Shown piece by piece: positions 1 through 8,088 of a DNA stretch of 64,000 nt. Location of the stretch: the NCBI RefSeq assembly GCF_014203795.1, contig NZ_JACHJU010000003.1:851240-915239 (forward strand), in the 5' to 3' direction. The notes under the pieces were generated by a model. It saw only the letters and a program-made list of their open reading frames with translations. It did not search any database and was not told where the DNA came from. Source of the DNA: Streptosporangium album (lineage in GTDB: Bacteria; Actinomycetota; Actinomycetes; Streptosporangiales; Streptosporangiaceae). Each line of letters starts with the position of its first letter. Position 1 is the stretch's first letter. The translations under genes were made by a program, and so were the position numbers.

Positions 1-234
1 GGACGACAGCAGGTTCACGATCGTGTCCAGGGACAGCGACTCCGGCCACTGCGCGGGCAGGGTGGGACTGCCCGGCGGCGACAGCGCCACCACGAACATC
101 ACGGCGAACGGGCTGACCGTGATCACCGACACGAGCGCGAGCAGCACCCACAGCGGCCACCGGAAGGACCTGCGCCGGGCCTTCACCGGCGGCCTCACGG
201 CCGCGGCGGCGGGCCGGGTGGCGGTGAGCGTCAT
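1..234 (-). CDS. Sugar ABC transporter permease, partial (MalG-like)
   Basis: This is the N-terminal 78 residues of an integral membrane permease that would import a sugar together with the neighbouring permease and lipoprotein. The ATG at 234-232 overlaps the stop of the upstream permease by four bases (ATGA), which indicates translational coupling. A basic, Ala/Pro-rich N-terminus is followed by a hydrophobic segment (about residues 24-46, WPLWVLLALVSVITVSPFAV), as in the second permease of CUT1-type transporters. The gene runs off the left edge, so the EAA loop is not visible. The partner assignment rests on operon order (binding protein, permease, permease), which is standard for this family. 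Confidence 0.85.
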   Translation of the reverse strand, partial: MTLTATRPAAAAVRPPVKARRRSFRWPLWVLLALVSVITVSPFAVMFVVALSPPGSPTLPAQWPESLSLDTIVNLLSS

Positions 235-1118
235 GCGTTCCCCCGATCGAGCAGGCGGCGCTGGATCAGCGACACGACGAACACCAGCGCGAAGAGCACG
301 ACGCCGATCGTGGCCGCGTAGCCGAGGTTGGAGAATTTGAAGCCCTGGTCGTACAGGCCGTAGATGAGCGTGTAACTCGCTCGGGCGGGCCCGCCGCCGG
401 TCATCACGTAGATGGTGTCGAACGTCTGGAAAGCGTTGATGGTCTCGATGACGACGACGAAGAACAGGGCGGGTTTGAGCAGCGGCAACGTGATCCGGCG
501 GAACCGCTGCCACGGCCCTGCCCCGTCGACCGTCGCCGCCTCCAGATAGGAGGCCGGGATCGCCTTGAGCCCGGCGAGCAGGATCAGCATGGAGTAGCCG
601 AAGCCCTTCCACACCGACACCACCGCCAGCGCGGGCAGGACGAGGGATGCCTCCTCCAGGAAGCCGACAGGGCCGAGGTCGAGCTTGCCCAGCAGCCCGT
701 TGATCATCCCGTCGAACTCGTAGATCCACCGCCAGATCACGCCGGCCAGCACGAAGCTGGTGACGTACGGCAGGAAGAGCATGCCCCGGAACAGCCCGCG
801 CAGGAAGACGACCGCGTTGAGCAGCAGCGCGGTGCCGAGCGCGACGAGCACGGTCAGGGGCACGTAGATCGCCACGTAGACCAGCGTGATCCGCAGGCTG
901 TCCCAGAACTTCGGGTCGTCGAGCAGCCGGGCGTAGTTGCCGACGCCGACGAAGTTCCACTCCCCGCCGAGGTTCAGGTCGGTCAGGCTCATGCCTCCCG
1001 CGCCCAGGATGGGCACGAACCTGAAGACCAGGAAGAGCACCAGCATGGGGAGGACGAACAGCAGGCCCGTCATGGGGTCCCGCAAGCGCTGTCGCACAGG
1101 TTCCCGCCTTTCACACAT
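231..1118 (-). CDS. Sugar ABC transporter permease (MalF-like)
   Basis: This 295-residue permease of a CUT1-type carbohydrate importer has about six hydrophobic segments and a cytoplasmic EAA loop (EAATVDGAGPWQRFRRITLP, near residue 195), which docks the ATPase subunit. It lies 31 bp downstream of the binding-protein gene and overlaps the next permease by four bases, so the three form an operon. No ATPase gene is visible; such importers often share a multitasking MsiK-like ATPase encoded elsewhere. The ATG at 1118 has a weak ribosome site. A GTG at 1097, eight codons in and preceded by AAAGG at nine bases, is a credible alternative start giving 288 residues. Confidence 0.92.
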   Translation of the reverse strand: MCERREPVRQRLRDPMTGLLFVLPMLVLFLVFRFVPILGAGGMSLTDLNLGGEWNFVGVGNYARLLDDPKFWDSLRITLVYVAIYVPLTVLVALGTALLLNAVVFLRGLFRGMLFLPYVTSFVLAGVIWRWIYEFDGMINGLLGKLDLGPVGFLEEASLVLPALAVVSVWKGFGYSMLILLAGLKAIPASYLEAATVDGAGPWQRFRRITLPLLKPALFFVVVIETINAFQTFDTIYVMTGGGPARASYTLIYGLYDQGFKFSNLGYAATIGVVLFALVFVVSLIQRRLLDRGNA

Positions 1119-1120
1119 AA

Positions 1121-1142
1121 CGCCCCCCGCCGAGAGGGGGCG
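1121..1142 (-). terminator. Hairpin between binding-protein and permease genes
   Basis: CGCCCCC at 1121-1127 pairs with GGGGGCG at 1136-1142, giving a seven-base-pair G/C stem with an eight-base loop just after the binding-protein stop. No U-run follows. Such hairpins commonly cause partial termination or protect the 3' end, so that binding protein is made in excess over permeases; that role is inferred here. Confidence 0.4.
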
Positions 1143-1149
1143 GACCGCA

Positions 1150-2397
1150 TCAGCCGCCGCTGGCCAGCAGCGCGTCGGCTTCCTTGGCCGCGTCGTCGAG
1201 GGCCGTCTTGGCGTCCTTCTTGCCGAGCAGGGCCGCCTGGATCTCCGGCGCGATCAGCGCCATCACCTGGCGGGCCATCGGGTGGGTGTCACCCGGGAAG
1301 GCGTACTCCAGCGACTTGGCGAACTCCTGGACGGCCAGGGAGGCGCCGGGCACGGTCACGTCGGTGCGCGCCGAGAAGAAGCCCGACTCCTTGGCCAGGT
1401 CGGCCGCGACCTCGGGCGAGATCAGGAAGGCGGCGACCTTCTTGGCGGCCTCGAGGTTCGGCGCGTGCTTGGCCAGCACGAGCCCGCCGGGGATGCCGAA
1501 CGCCACCTTCTTCTTGCTCTCCAGCGGCAGCCCGACGCCGACGTTGTCGTCGCCGATCGACGCGCCGAGCTGGGTGGCCTGCAGCGCGGTGGCCGCATGG
1601 TAGACGGCCGTCTTGCCCGCGGCCAGCGGACCGCCCTCGATGTCGTTCTTCTTGGTCGCCGCGTTCTCCGGCAGACCGCCCAGCTTCTGCAGGTCGAGCA
1701 GGAACTGCAGGGCCTCGACGCCCTCGGGAGCGTTGAAGGCGACGCTCTTGCCGTCGGCGGCGAACACGGTGCCGCCGTTGCCCCAGAGCAGCGGGTAGAA
1801 GCTCTGGTTCAGGCTGACCTCGGGGGCGCCGGGGTAGTCGAGGATCGCCACCTTCTTGGCGGCGAGCTTGGGCGCGGCGGCCTTGAACGCCTCCCAGGTC
1901 TGGGGGAACTCGGCCACGCCCGCGTCGGCGAAGGCCTTCTTGTTGTAGATTGGCGCGGTGATGGTCTGGTAGACCGGCGCGCCGTACAGCTTGCCGTCCA
2001 GGGTCAGCGCGGTCAGCGCGCTGGGCAGGAAGGACGCCTTGGCGGGGGCCACCACGTCGTCCAGCGGGGCGAGCGTGCCCTGCTTGGCGTACTGGGGGAT
2101 CTGGTCGGGGCCGAGCACCACCAGGTCGAAGCCCTTCTTCGAGGCGAGCGCCGTGGTGATCTTCTCCTGGCGCCCCTCCCAGGGCTGCTGATCGATCTTG
2201 AGGTCGATCGTGGCGTTCTTGGCCTCGAAGTCCTTCTCGACCTTGGTCCAGAACGCCTGGCTCTTGGCCTGGTCCCCGATCACGGGATACATCCACAGCG
2301 TCACCGTGCTCTTGTCCGACCCTGAGCCGGAGCCGCCGCATCCGGCGAGCGTGACTCCCAGGGCGGCCGCGAGGCCTGCGAGTGCGACCTTCCTCAT
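1150..2397 (-). CDS. Extracellular sugar-binding lipoprotein of ABC transporter
   Basis: This 415-residue solute-binding protein starts with a lipoprotein signal (MRKVALAGLAAALGVTLAGC). The LAGC lipobox predicts cleavage before Cys20 and lipid anchoring to the outer face of the membrane, followed by a Gly/Ser linker. Length and layout fit SBP family 1 (MalE/UgpB-like), which binds sugars or oligosaccharides. It is the first gene of the importer operon. An inverted repeat at 2423-2434, shared with two other promoters of the locus, lies 26 bp upstream of the start, and a TATTAC box adjoins it. AAAGGAAGG precedes the ATG. The substrate cannot be read from sequence. Confidence 0.93.
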   Translation of the reverse strand: MRKVALAGLAAALGVTLAGCGGSGSGSDKSTVTLWMYPVIGDQAKSQAFWTKVEKDFEAKNATIDLKIDQQPWEGRQEKITTALASKKGFDLVVLGPDQIPQYAKQGTLAPLDDVVAPAKASFLPSALTALTLDGKLYGAPVYQTITAPIYNKKAFADAGVAEFPQTWEAFKAAAPKLAAKKVAILDYPGAPEVSLNQSFYPLLWGNGGTVFAADGKSVAFNAPEGVEALQFLLDLQKLGGLPENAATKKNDIEGGPLAAGKTAVYHAATALQATQLGASIGDDNVGVGLPLESKKKVAFGIPGGLVLAKHAPNLEAAKKVAAFLISPEVAADLAKESGFFSARTDVTVPGASLAVQEFAKSLEYAFPGDTHPMARQVMALIAPEIQAALLGKKDAKTALDDAAKEADALLASGG

Positions 2398-2422
2398 CGG
2401 GCCTTCCTTTCATTGGTAATAC

Positions 2423-2434
2423 CGGTCTAGACCG
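2423..2434. promoter_or_regulatory. Palindromic operator, site 1 of 3
   Basis: CGGTCTAGACCG is a perfect 12-bp palindrome upstream of the binding-protein gene. Its flanks match site 2: both carry GTAATA on the left and AATTTAGC on the right, so about 27 of the 30 surrounding bases are shared. Read leftward, TATTAC directly after the palindrome could be a -10 element, so a bound repressor would block polymerase. GGTCTAGACC-type palindromes are known from GntR/HutC regulators such as DasR. No such regulator is encoded here, so the local regulator at 3684 is the leading candidate. Confidence 0.7.
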
Positions 2435-2451
2435 AAATTTAGCGATCGCCT

Positions 2452-3621
2452 TCAGGAAGGGTCAATGCCCGATATCTGAACGTAACGACGGAATCCATCG
2501 GCGATCGCCGCGACGTGGTCGGCGGTGTAGTTCTCGTTCAGGTCCACGATCAGCAGCGTCTCGCCGACCAGACGATCCGCCTCGGGGCAGGCTGCGGGCG
2601 GCGCCGACAGCGGGAACCTGGACGTGCCGTACATCGGCCCATCCCACAGCGGAGCCCGGTTGAGCGGCTCGGCCAGATACCCGGCCTGGGCCGGAATCCC
2701 GTCGGCGGCCAGCTTGGCGGCGAGCTCGGTCGCCCCCCCGCCCGGCAGCACGATCGGGAAGTACCACCACGCGTGCCCGCGCGGGTCGGGCAGCACGAGC
2801 CCGGGCAGCCCCGCCAGCTCCCGCAGCAACCGCAGGGCCCAGCGCCGCCTGGCGGCCACCACCCCGGGCAGCCGGGCCAGCTGCACCCGGGCCACCGCGG
2901 CCTGCAGCTCGGTCATCCGGTAGTTGAGCCCGAAGCTCAGGTGGTGCCGCCCCCCGGCCCGGTCCCAGCCCTTGTCGGAGAACAGCCGCATCGCCCGGGC
3001 CAGCGCGTCGTCGTCGGTGACCACAAGGCCGCCGTCGCCGCACGTGATGTGCTTCCACTGCTGCAGGCTGAAGCAGCCGACCTCGCCGACGCCGCCCACC
3101 GGCCGCCCGTCGGGCAGCTCGCCCAGCCACGCCTGCGCGCAGTCCTCGATCAGCATGAGCCCGTGCTCGTCGGCGATCGCCCGCAACTCGTCCAGGGCGG
3201 CGGGCGCGCCGAAGAGGTGGACCGCCATGATCGCCCTGGTGCGCGGGGTGATCGCGGCCCGCACGGCGGCCGGATCGAGATTCCCGGACAGCGGATCGAC
3301 ATCGGCGAAGACAGGGACCGCGTTCTGCGACAAGATGGGGGCCACGGTTCCGAAGTCGGTCAGAGGCGTCGTGATGATCTCGTCGCCCGGGTCGGGGGCG
3401 GCCGCCACGACCGCGAGGTGCAGAGCCGCGGTGCCCGAGCTGCACGCGACAGCGTGCCGGGCGCCGCACAGCTCGGCCATCTCGCGTTCGAGCGCCTTGG
3501 CCTCGGTGCCCCAGACGGCGTTGAGCATCCCCGAGCGGATCACCCGCTCGGCGGCGGCCACCTCCTCGTCGCCGAGCGTTCTGCCGGCGGCCTCCGCGGC
3601 GCTGGGGAATTTCAGGGTCAT
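2452..3621 (-). CDS. DegT/DnrJ/EryC1/StrS-family PLP aminotransferase
   Basis: This 389-residue fold-type I PLP enzyme belongs to the sugar aminotransferase family, which moves an amino group between glutamate and a keto-sugar. Visible hallmarks are the SSGTAALHLA phosphate/PLP-binding segment near residue 61, the ITTPLTDFGTVA stretch, the IEDCAQ motif and the PLP-binding lysine in FSLQQWKHITCGDGG near residue 190. Length is normal for the family. The stop lies 54 bp before the binding-protein start with operator site 1 between them, and its own promoter carries operator site 2 divergently from the regulator. In a catabolic setting it may remove rather than install an amino group, which is an inference. 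Confidence 0.9.
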   Translation of the reverse strand: MTLKFPSAAEAAGRTLGDEEVAAAERVIRSGMLNAVWGTEAKALEREMAELCGARHAVACSSGTAALHLAVVAAAPDPGDEIITTPLTDFGTVAPILSQNAVPVFADVDPLSGNLDPAAVRAAITPRTRAIMAVHLFGAPAALDELRAIADEHGLMLIEDCAQAWLGELPDGRPVGGVGEVGCFSLQQWKHITCGDGGLVVTDDDALARAMRLFSDKGWDRAGGRHHLSFGLNYRMTELQAAVARVQLARLPGVVAARRRWALRLLRELAGLPGLVLPDPRGHAWWYFPIVLPGGGATELAAKLAADGIPAQAGYLAEPLNRAPLWDGPMYGTSRFPLSAPPAACPEADRLVGETLLIVDLNENYTADHVAAIADGFRRYVQISGIDPS

Positions 3622-3650
3622 GCAACACCTCGCGCGAGATAAAGTAATAG

Positions 3651-3662
3651 CGGTCTTGACCG
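3651..3662. promoter_or_regulatory. Palindromic operator, site 2 of 3 (divergent promoter)
   Basis: CGGTCTTGACCG lies in the 62-bp space between the divergent aminotransferase and regulator genes. The surrounding bases repeat those of site 1 nearly exactly (GTAATA left, AATTTAGC right). Leftward, TATTAC follows it as a possible -10 box for the aminotransferase. Rightward it sits 22 bp before the regulator start, as expected for autoregulation. Confidence 0.7.
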
Positions 3663-3683
3663 TAATTTAGCCAGGAGGCTTCA

Positions 3684-4889
3684 GTGGGGATCCTCATCGG
3701 GGTGGTCGGCCCCCACGATCTGGTCGACGACGTGGCGGCCACCTGCGAGGAGCAGCCGGGAGTGAGCACGCTGCGGCTCGACTACGACCACGAGTCGCAG
3801 GCGCCCACGATCGTCGAGGCGCACGCGGGCGCGGTGGAGGGCTGGCTGTTCACCGGCATCGTGCCGCACATGCTCGCGCACGAGGCCGACGTCCTCACGC
3901 GCCCCGCCGCGTTCGTCGACTATTCGGGCGCGACCCTGCTCAGCGCCCTCGTACGGCTCCAGCACCAGGGCCACGACGTCACCCGCCTGTCCATCGACAC
4001 CCTGTCGAGCGCCGACGTGACCGCCACGTTCGCCGAAGCCGGTCTGCCCACCGACGAGTTGCGGGTGCTCCCCTGGCGCAGCGGCCTGACCTCGCAGTCG
4101 GCCACCGCCTTCCACCGCCGGGGCGGCGAGCACGCCGTGATCACCTGTCTCAGCTCGGTGCACGAGGCGTTGCGCGACAAGCTCCCGGTGCTGCGCCTGG
4201 CGCCGTCGGTGCACTCGGTCCGCGTCGCCCTGCGTCAGCTCATGCTGTCGGCAGAGGGCCAGGCACAGGAGGACGCGCAGATCGCGCTGGGCCTGATCGA
4301 GCTCGACGGCGAGGAGGGCCTGCTGCGCGAGGCGACCGCGCTGGGCGGCACGCTCGCGGCCTTCCGCGGCGGCACCCACCTGCTGGTCACCACCCGCGGC
4401 CCGCTGCACGACGCGACGGGCGGCTTCTCCTGCCTGCCGATGCTGTCGCGGCTGGCTGCCTACAGCCGGGTCGTGCGGGCCGGGTTCGGCCTGGGCCGCA
4501 GCGCCGCCGAAGCCGAGAGCCTGGCCCGCAGGGCGCTGGCCAGGGCCAGGCGCATCGGCGACGTGGCGGCGGTGCTGTCGCTGCGGGCCGACACCGACGT
4601 CGTGCTGGAGTCGGTCGCCGCGCCCCCCGCCAGCGAGACGAACCTGCCGGTCCTGGCCCGCCGGGTGGGCCTGTCGGTGGCGACCCTGGAGAGGCTGCTG
4701 GAGGCGCGGGCGACGGCGGGCGACCAGCCGCTGACCACCCGCGAGATCGCCGAGCGGCTCGCGGTGCAGCAGCGCACGGCCCGCCGGATGCTGCACCGCC
4801 TGGAGCTGGCCGGGCTGGCCGAACGGACCGGCAACCTCACCAGCGGTTCCAGCGGCCGCCCGCTGACGCTCTACCGCCTGACCCTTTAA
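3684..4889 (+). CDS. Transcriptional regulator with C-terminal winged helix-turn-helix
   Basis: This 401-residue protein starts at a GTG five bases after a perfect AGGAGG (3673-3678). The C-terminal 65 residues form a helix-turn-helix (LTTREIAERLAVQQRTARRM) followed by a wing-like GNLTSGSSGRP turn. The N-terminal 330 residues begin with a Rossmann-like strand (ILIGVVGPHDLVDD) and contain no other DNA-binding motif, so they probably sense a ligand or energy state. It is transcribed away from the aminotransferase with a shared operator between them, which points to control of the whole locus. I do not recognise a named family. Its 3' end overlaps the convergent aldolase gene by four bases. Confidence 0.75.
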   Translation: MGILIGVVGPHDLVDDVAATCEEQPGVSTLRLDYDHESQAPTIVEAHAGAVEGWLFTGIVPHMLAHEADVLTRPAAFVDYSGATLLSALVRLQHQGHDVTRLSIDTLSSADVTATFAEAGLPTDELRVLPWRSGLTSQSATAFHRRGGEHAVITCLSSVHEALRDKLPVLRLAPSVHSVRVALRQLMLSAEGQAQEDAQIALGLIELDGEEGLLREATALGGTLAAFRGGTHLLVTTRGPLHDATGGFSCLPMLSRLAAYSRVVRAGFGLGRSAAEAESLARRALARARRIGDVAAVLSLRADTDVVLESVAAPPASETNLPVLARRVGLSVATLERLLEARATAGDQPLTTREIAERLAVQQRTARRMLHRLELAGLAERTGNLTSGSSGRPLTLYRLTL

Positions 4890-5941
4890 CGCAACCACCG
4901 GTCCAGTCCCTCGGCGACGAACTCGTCGTCGCGTAGCCACGGATAGGCCGCCCAGATCCGGTCGATCTCGGCAAGCTGCCCGGGGGAGAGCTCCTCCTCC
5001 CGATCCAGGCACCAGCGCCCGGCCAGCAACCCCTGACGGCGCAGCACCTCGTGGATACCGGGGATACAGCCCCGGAAGCCGTGCTCGGCGTCGAAGATGG
5101 CGGCGTTGGCGTCGGTCAGGTGCCCGTCGAGGGTGAGCAGCCTGCGCACGGCCGCGTCGTCGCCGCCGCGGGCCCGCCGCGCTTCGTCGAGCAGCTCGAC
5201 AGCCCGCTTCACCCACACCGCCCACTGGCCGAGCAGGCCGCCGACGAACTCGACGTCGACCTCCTCGCCGTCCACGACGACGCGGTGCGAGGTGATCAGG
5301 TCCGACAGGATGTGGTCGTCGTTGCCGGTGTAGAGCGCCACCTCACGGGCGCGCCCGGCCCTGACCACGCCGTGCAGCACGTCCAGCGTCCGGTAGCGGT
5401 TGAACGGGGCGACCTTGATGCCGACGACCGAGTCGATCGAGGCCAGGCGCGTCCAGTAGTCGCGGGTCAGCGTCCGGCCGCCGACGGCGGGCTGCAGGTA
5501 GAAGCCGATGACCGGCGACACCTCCCCCACCGCGCGGGTCCGCTCGATGAGCTGGTCCTCGTCCAGGTCGCGGTGTGGGCTCAGCAGCACCATGTGGTAG
5601 CCGAGCGAGGCCGCCAGCTCCGCCTCCGCCACCGCCTGCGCGGTGCTCCCGGTCGCGCCCGCCACCAGCACCACTTCGCGCTCGTAGTCGCGGGTGGTCT
5701 CGGCGGCCAGCTCCAGCACGGGAGGCAGCAGACCGGTGCCGTGGATCGCGAACTGGGTGGTGTGCACCCCGACGGCCAGGCCGCCCGCCCCCGCCTCGAC
5801 GTAGTAGCGGGTCAGCGCCCGCTGCCGCCGCTCGTCGAGCCGCCGGTCCTCGGTCAGTGCCAGCGGGTGCGCCGGGATGACCGTGCCCTTGCGGAACAGG
5901 TCGTGGACGGAACCCTGTCTCCCAGGTGCCGTGCTGAGCAC
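4886..5941 (-). CDS. Dihydrodipicolinate synthase-like aldolase
   Basis: This 351-residue (beta/alpha)8 class I aldolase of the DHDPS/NAL superfamily would use a lysine Schiff base to cleave or join a keto acid. Key pieces are PAHPLALTEDRRLD near the N-terminus, the barrel strands VLVAGATGSTAQA and GYHMVLLSPHRD, and the putative Schiff-base lysine in VVGIKVAPFNRYR near residue 184. The GTG start at 5941 is chosen because AAAGGGG lies seven bases upstream; the open frame extends a further 68 codons with unnatural composition. It is 31 bp downstream of the epimerase in the same transcript. Sequence alone does not separate lysine-biosynthetic from sugar-acid aldolases; context favours catabolism. 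Confidence 0.82.
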   Translation of the reverse strand: MLSTAPGRQGSVHDLFRKGTVIPAHPLALTEDRRLDERRQRALTRYYVEAGAGGLAVGVHTTQFAIHGTGLLPPVLELAAETTRDYEREVVLVAGATGSTAQAVAEAELAASLGYHMVLLSPHRDLDEDQLIERTRAVGEVSPVIGFYLQPAVGGRTLTRDYWTRLASIDSVVGIKVAPFNRYRTLDVLHGVVRAGRAREVALYTGNDDHILSDLITSHRVVVDGEEVDVEFVGGLLGQWAVWVKRAVELLDEARRARGGDDAAVRRLLTLDGHLTDANAAIFDAEHGFRGCIPGIHEVLRRQGLLAGRWCLDREEELSPGQLAEIDRIWAAYPWLRDDEFVAEGLDRWLR

Positions 5942-5972
5942 GTGCGTTCCCCTTTCGCCCTCGTCGATGTGG

Positions 5973-6989
5973 TCAGAACGCGCCGTCACGGCGCTCGAAC
6001 TTGGTGGGCTTGCCCAGCAGCGGCCCCCCGTCACCCACCCAGCGGGCGGTGTGCTCGACCAGTTCGGCGAGCGTGAGGTCGGGGTAGCCGAACAGACCGT
6101 GGCAGCGCGAGGCGTTGGACAGCAGCGCCGTGGGGGCCTCCTCACCGGTGAAGACCGGCTCCCTGCCCAGCCGGCGGCCGAGGTCGACGGCGGCCTGCCG
6201 TACCGAGACCAGCTCGGGTCCGGTCACGTTGAGCACGTACGGCGGGTCGGAGGCCAGCAGCAGCGAGCGGAGCGTCACCTCGTTGGCGTAGCCCTGCCAG
6301 ACCACGTTCGCCTGGCCGGTGGTCAGGTCGATGGGCTGCCCGGCGACGATCTTCTGCGCGAGGTCGACCAGCACGCCATAGCGCATCTCGACGGCGTAGT
6401 TGAGCCGGATCAGCGCGGTCGGCGTGCCGCGCTCCGCCGCGAAATGAGTGAGTACACGCTCGCGGCCCAGGCAGCTCATGGCGTAGTCGCCGACCGGCCC
6501 GGTGCGCGAGTCCTCGGTGGAACCGCCGGAGGTGACCGGGACGAGCGGGTAGACGTTGCCCGTCGACAGTGCGGCGATCCGGCTGCCCGAGAACCGGTCG
6601 GCCACCCGGCCCGGCAGGTAGGCGTTGGTGAACCAGGTGGCGTGCTCGCGCCCCTCGGTGCCGAACTTGGCACCGACGAGGAAGACCACATTGGGCGCGT
6701 CGGGCAGCTCCCGCAGCGCGTTCTCGTCGGCGATGTCGGCCGCCACGACCGTGGCGCCCTCGTCGCCGAGCGCCTGCGCCAGGCCCGGCTCCGAGAAGCG
6801 CGACACCGCGATGACGCGCTTGCCGCCTCCGGCCGCCCTGATCCCGTTCAGTGCCAGGCGGACGAGGCTGGGGCCCAGCTTGCCGCCGGCGCCGAGCACC
6901 ATGATGTCGCCGTCGAGCTTGCCCAGATCCTCGACCAGCCCGTCACGGGGGCGTGACAGGCGCTCTTCCAGCTCTGCGATGGTCCGCAC
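5973..6989 (-). CDS. NAD-dependent epimerase/dehydratase family protein
   Basis: This 338-residue extended-SDR protein has a dinucleotide-binding motif (VLGAGGKLGPSLVRLAL, near residue 31) rather than the commoner GxTGxxG. It has a downstream NVYPL segment and YAMSCLGRE, which may supply the YxxxK-like active site, although the lysine is not in its usual place. It would oxidise, epimerise or dehydrate a sugar or nucleotide-sugar. The GTG start is preceded by GAGGAG at six bases. Operator site 3 lies about 20 bp upstream, and the aldolase gene follows in the same operon. Confidence 0.82.
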   Translation of the reverse strand: MRTIAELEERLSRPRDGLVEDLGKLDGDIMVLGAGGKLGPSLVRLALNGIRAAGGGKRVIAVSRFSEPGLAQALGDEGATVVAADIADENALRELPDAPNVVFLVGAKFGTEGREHATWFTNAYLPGRVADRFSGSRIAALSTGNVYPLVPVTSGGSTEDSRTGPVGDYAMSCLGRERVLTHFAAERGTPTALIRLNYAVEMRYGVLVDLAQKIVAGQPIDLTTGQANVVWQGYANEVTLRSLLLASDPPYVLNVTGPELVSVRQAAVDLGRRLGREPVFTGEEAPTALLSNASRCHGLFGYPDLTLAELVEHTARWVGDGGPLLGKPTKFERRDGAF

Positions 6990-7009
6990 GCGGAACTCCT
7001 CACTCTCAT

Positions 7010-7027
7010 TTACGGTCCAGACCGTAA
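7010..7027. promoter_or_regulatory. Palindromic operator, site 3 of 3
   Basis: TTACGGTC-CA-GACCGTAA is an inverted repeat with two eight-base arms and a two-base centre, located 21 bp upstream of the epimerase GTG. It shares the CGGTCNNGACCG core with sites 1 and 2, and the arm extension TAA with site 2. It would bring the epimerase-aldolase operon under the same regulator. Confidence 0.68.
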
Positions 7028-7050
7028 CTGGATGAGAGTTCGACTGTCAA

Positions 7051-7077
7051 CGTCCGCCCGGACATGCCGGGCGGACG
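7051..7077 (-). terminator. Hairpin downstream of the Gfo/Idh gene
   Basis: An 11-bp perfect stem (CGTCCGCCCGG with its complement) and a five-base loop lie just after the oxidoreductase stop on the minus strand. There is no U-run, as is usual in this GC-rich DNA. It would separate this transcript from the operator-controlled epimerase promoter. Confidence 0.6.
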
Positions 7078-7082
7078 GGATC

Positions 7083-7979
7083 CTAGGCACAGGCCTCGCG
7101 AGCGGCCACCAGCGTGCCGAGCACGGCCCTGGTCTGCTCCCAGGGCACCGGGCTCGGGGCGCCGCCCACCATGGCCAGGAACGCCTCCACGACGCCCCGA
7201 TAGCCCAGCCCGAAGAGGGGGTCGGAGCCGGGCTCCACCACGGCCTCGCGGGTGCCGGCGCGCGTGTGGACGCTGACCGTGTAGGACTCCTCGTCGGTGA
7301 CCCCGACGACCTCCACGGCACCGACGACGCCGCTGTCCCAGGCGAGCGCCATGACGCCGGTGTCCTCGGACTTCAGCGCGGTGTAGGAGCGGGTGGCGGC
7401 GGCCGCCCCGGCCAGCCTCACGGCGGGGCCGAGAAGAGCGACCAGCAGCTCCACGCCGTGCACGCCCATCGTCACCATCGTGCCGCCGCCCACGGCCGGA
7501 TCGTCCTGCCACGGGTTGTGGCCGCCCGCCCACAGGCCCACGTCGTGCCGTACGGTGGCCCGCACCGAGAGCACCTCCCCGAGGTCCTCGGCCCCCAGGG
7601 CGGTGAAGGCCGGAGCGAAGCGCAGCACCGAGGTGGACAACACCAGCTCGGGCCGCGCGGAGGCCAGCGCGTCGACGGCGGCGAGCTGGGCGGCGGTCGC
7701 GGCGGCCGGCTTGTTGACGAAACACGGCAGGTCCGCCGCCAGCACCGGGGCGAGCGCGGAGGCCACCTCCGGGTTGGGCACGGTCAGCACCACCCCGTCG
7801 GGGCGGGCGGCGAGCAGATCGTCCAGCCCGGCGGCGACCTCGGCTGTGGGGTGCTCCTCGACGAAGCGGGCCAGCCGGGCCTGGTCCTCCTCCCACACCA
7901 TGAGGTCGGCGTGGGAGGCGAGGGTGCGGGCGTCGGTGTAGGGGTGGCTGGTGGCCAGCCCGGCGATGGCGATGCGCAC
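7083..7979 (-). CDS. Gfo/Idh/MocA-family oxidoreductase
   Basis: This 298-residue NAD(P)-dependent dehydrogenase has the N-terminal Rossmann start RIAIAGLATSHPYTDA. The usual EKP motif appears as CFVNKPAAAT near residue 100, so the glutamate is replaced by Asn while the catalytic-region lysine is kept. The GTG at 7979 is preferred because GAGGAG lies six bases upstream; a longer frame begins at 8024. It ends at a hairpin and lies behind operator site 3, so it may be co-regulated only in function, not in transcript. The family oxidises sugars, inositols or similar polyols, matching the importer and epimerase nearby. Confidence 0.85.
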   Translation of the reverse strand: MRIAIAGLATSHPYTDARTLASHADLMVWEEDQARLARFVEEHPTAEVAAGLDDLLAARPDGVVLTVPNPEVASALAPVLAADLPCFVNKPAAATAAQLAAVDALASARPELVLSTSVLRFAPAFTALGAEDLGEVLSVRATVRHDVGLWAGGHNPWQDDPAVGGGTMVTMGVHGVELLVALLGPAVRLAGAAAATRSYTALKSEDTGVMALAWDSGVVGAVEVVGVTDEESYTVSVHTRAGTREAVVEPGSDPLFGLGYRGVVEAFLAMVGGAPSPVPWEQTRAVLGTLVAAREACA

Positions 7980-8088
7980 GACGTTCTCCTCGTCGGTGAA
8001 GGGGCTACCGACCGTACACCTCACCTGTGGAGCACGGGCGTGGGCCGTAGCCGACCGGTGGTGTCCGGCCCGCCGGAGGATCGGCGGC

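Noticed and set aside
937..2325. Long plus-strand frame opposite the binding-protein gene
   Set aside because: Antisense shadow; the minus strand carries a clear lipoprotein with signal peptide.
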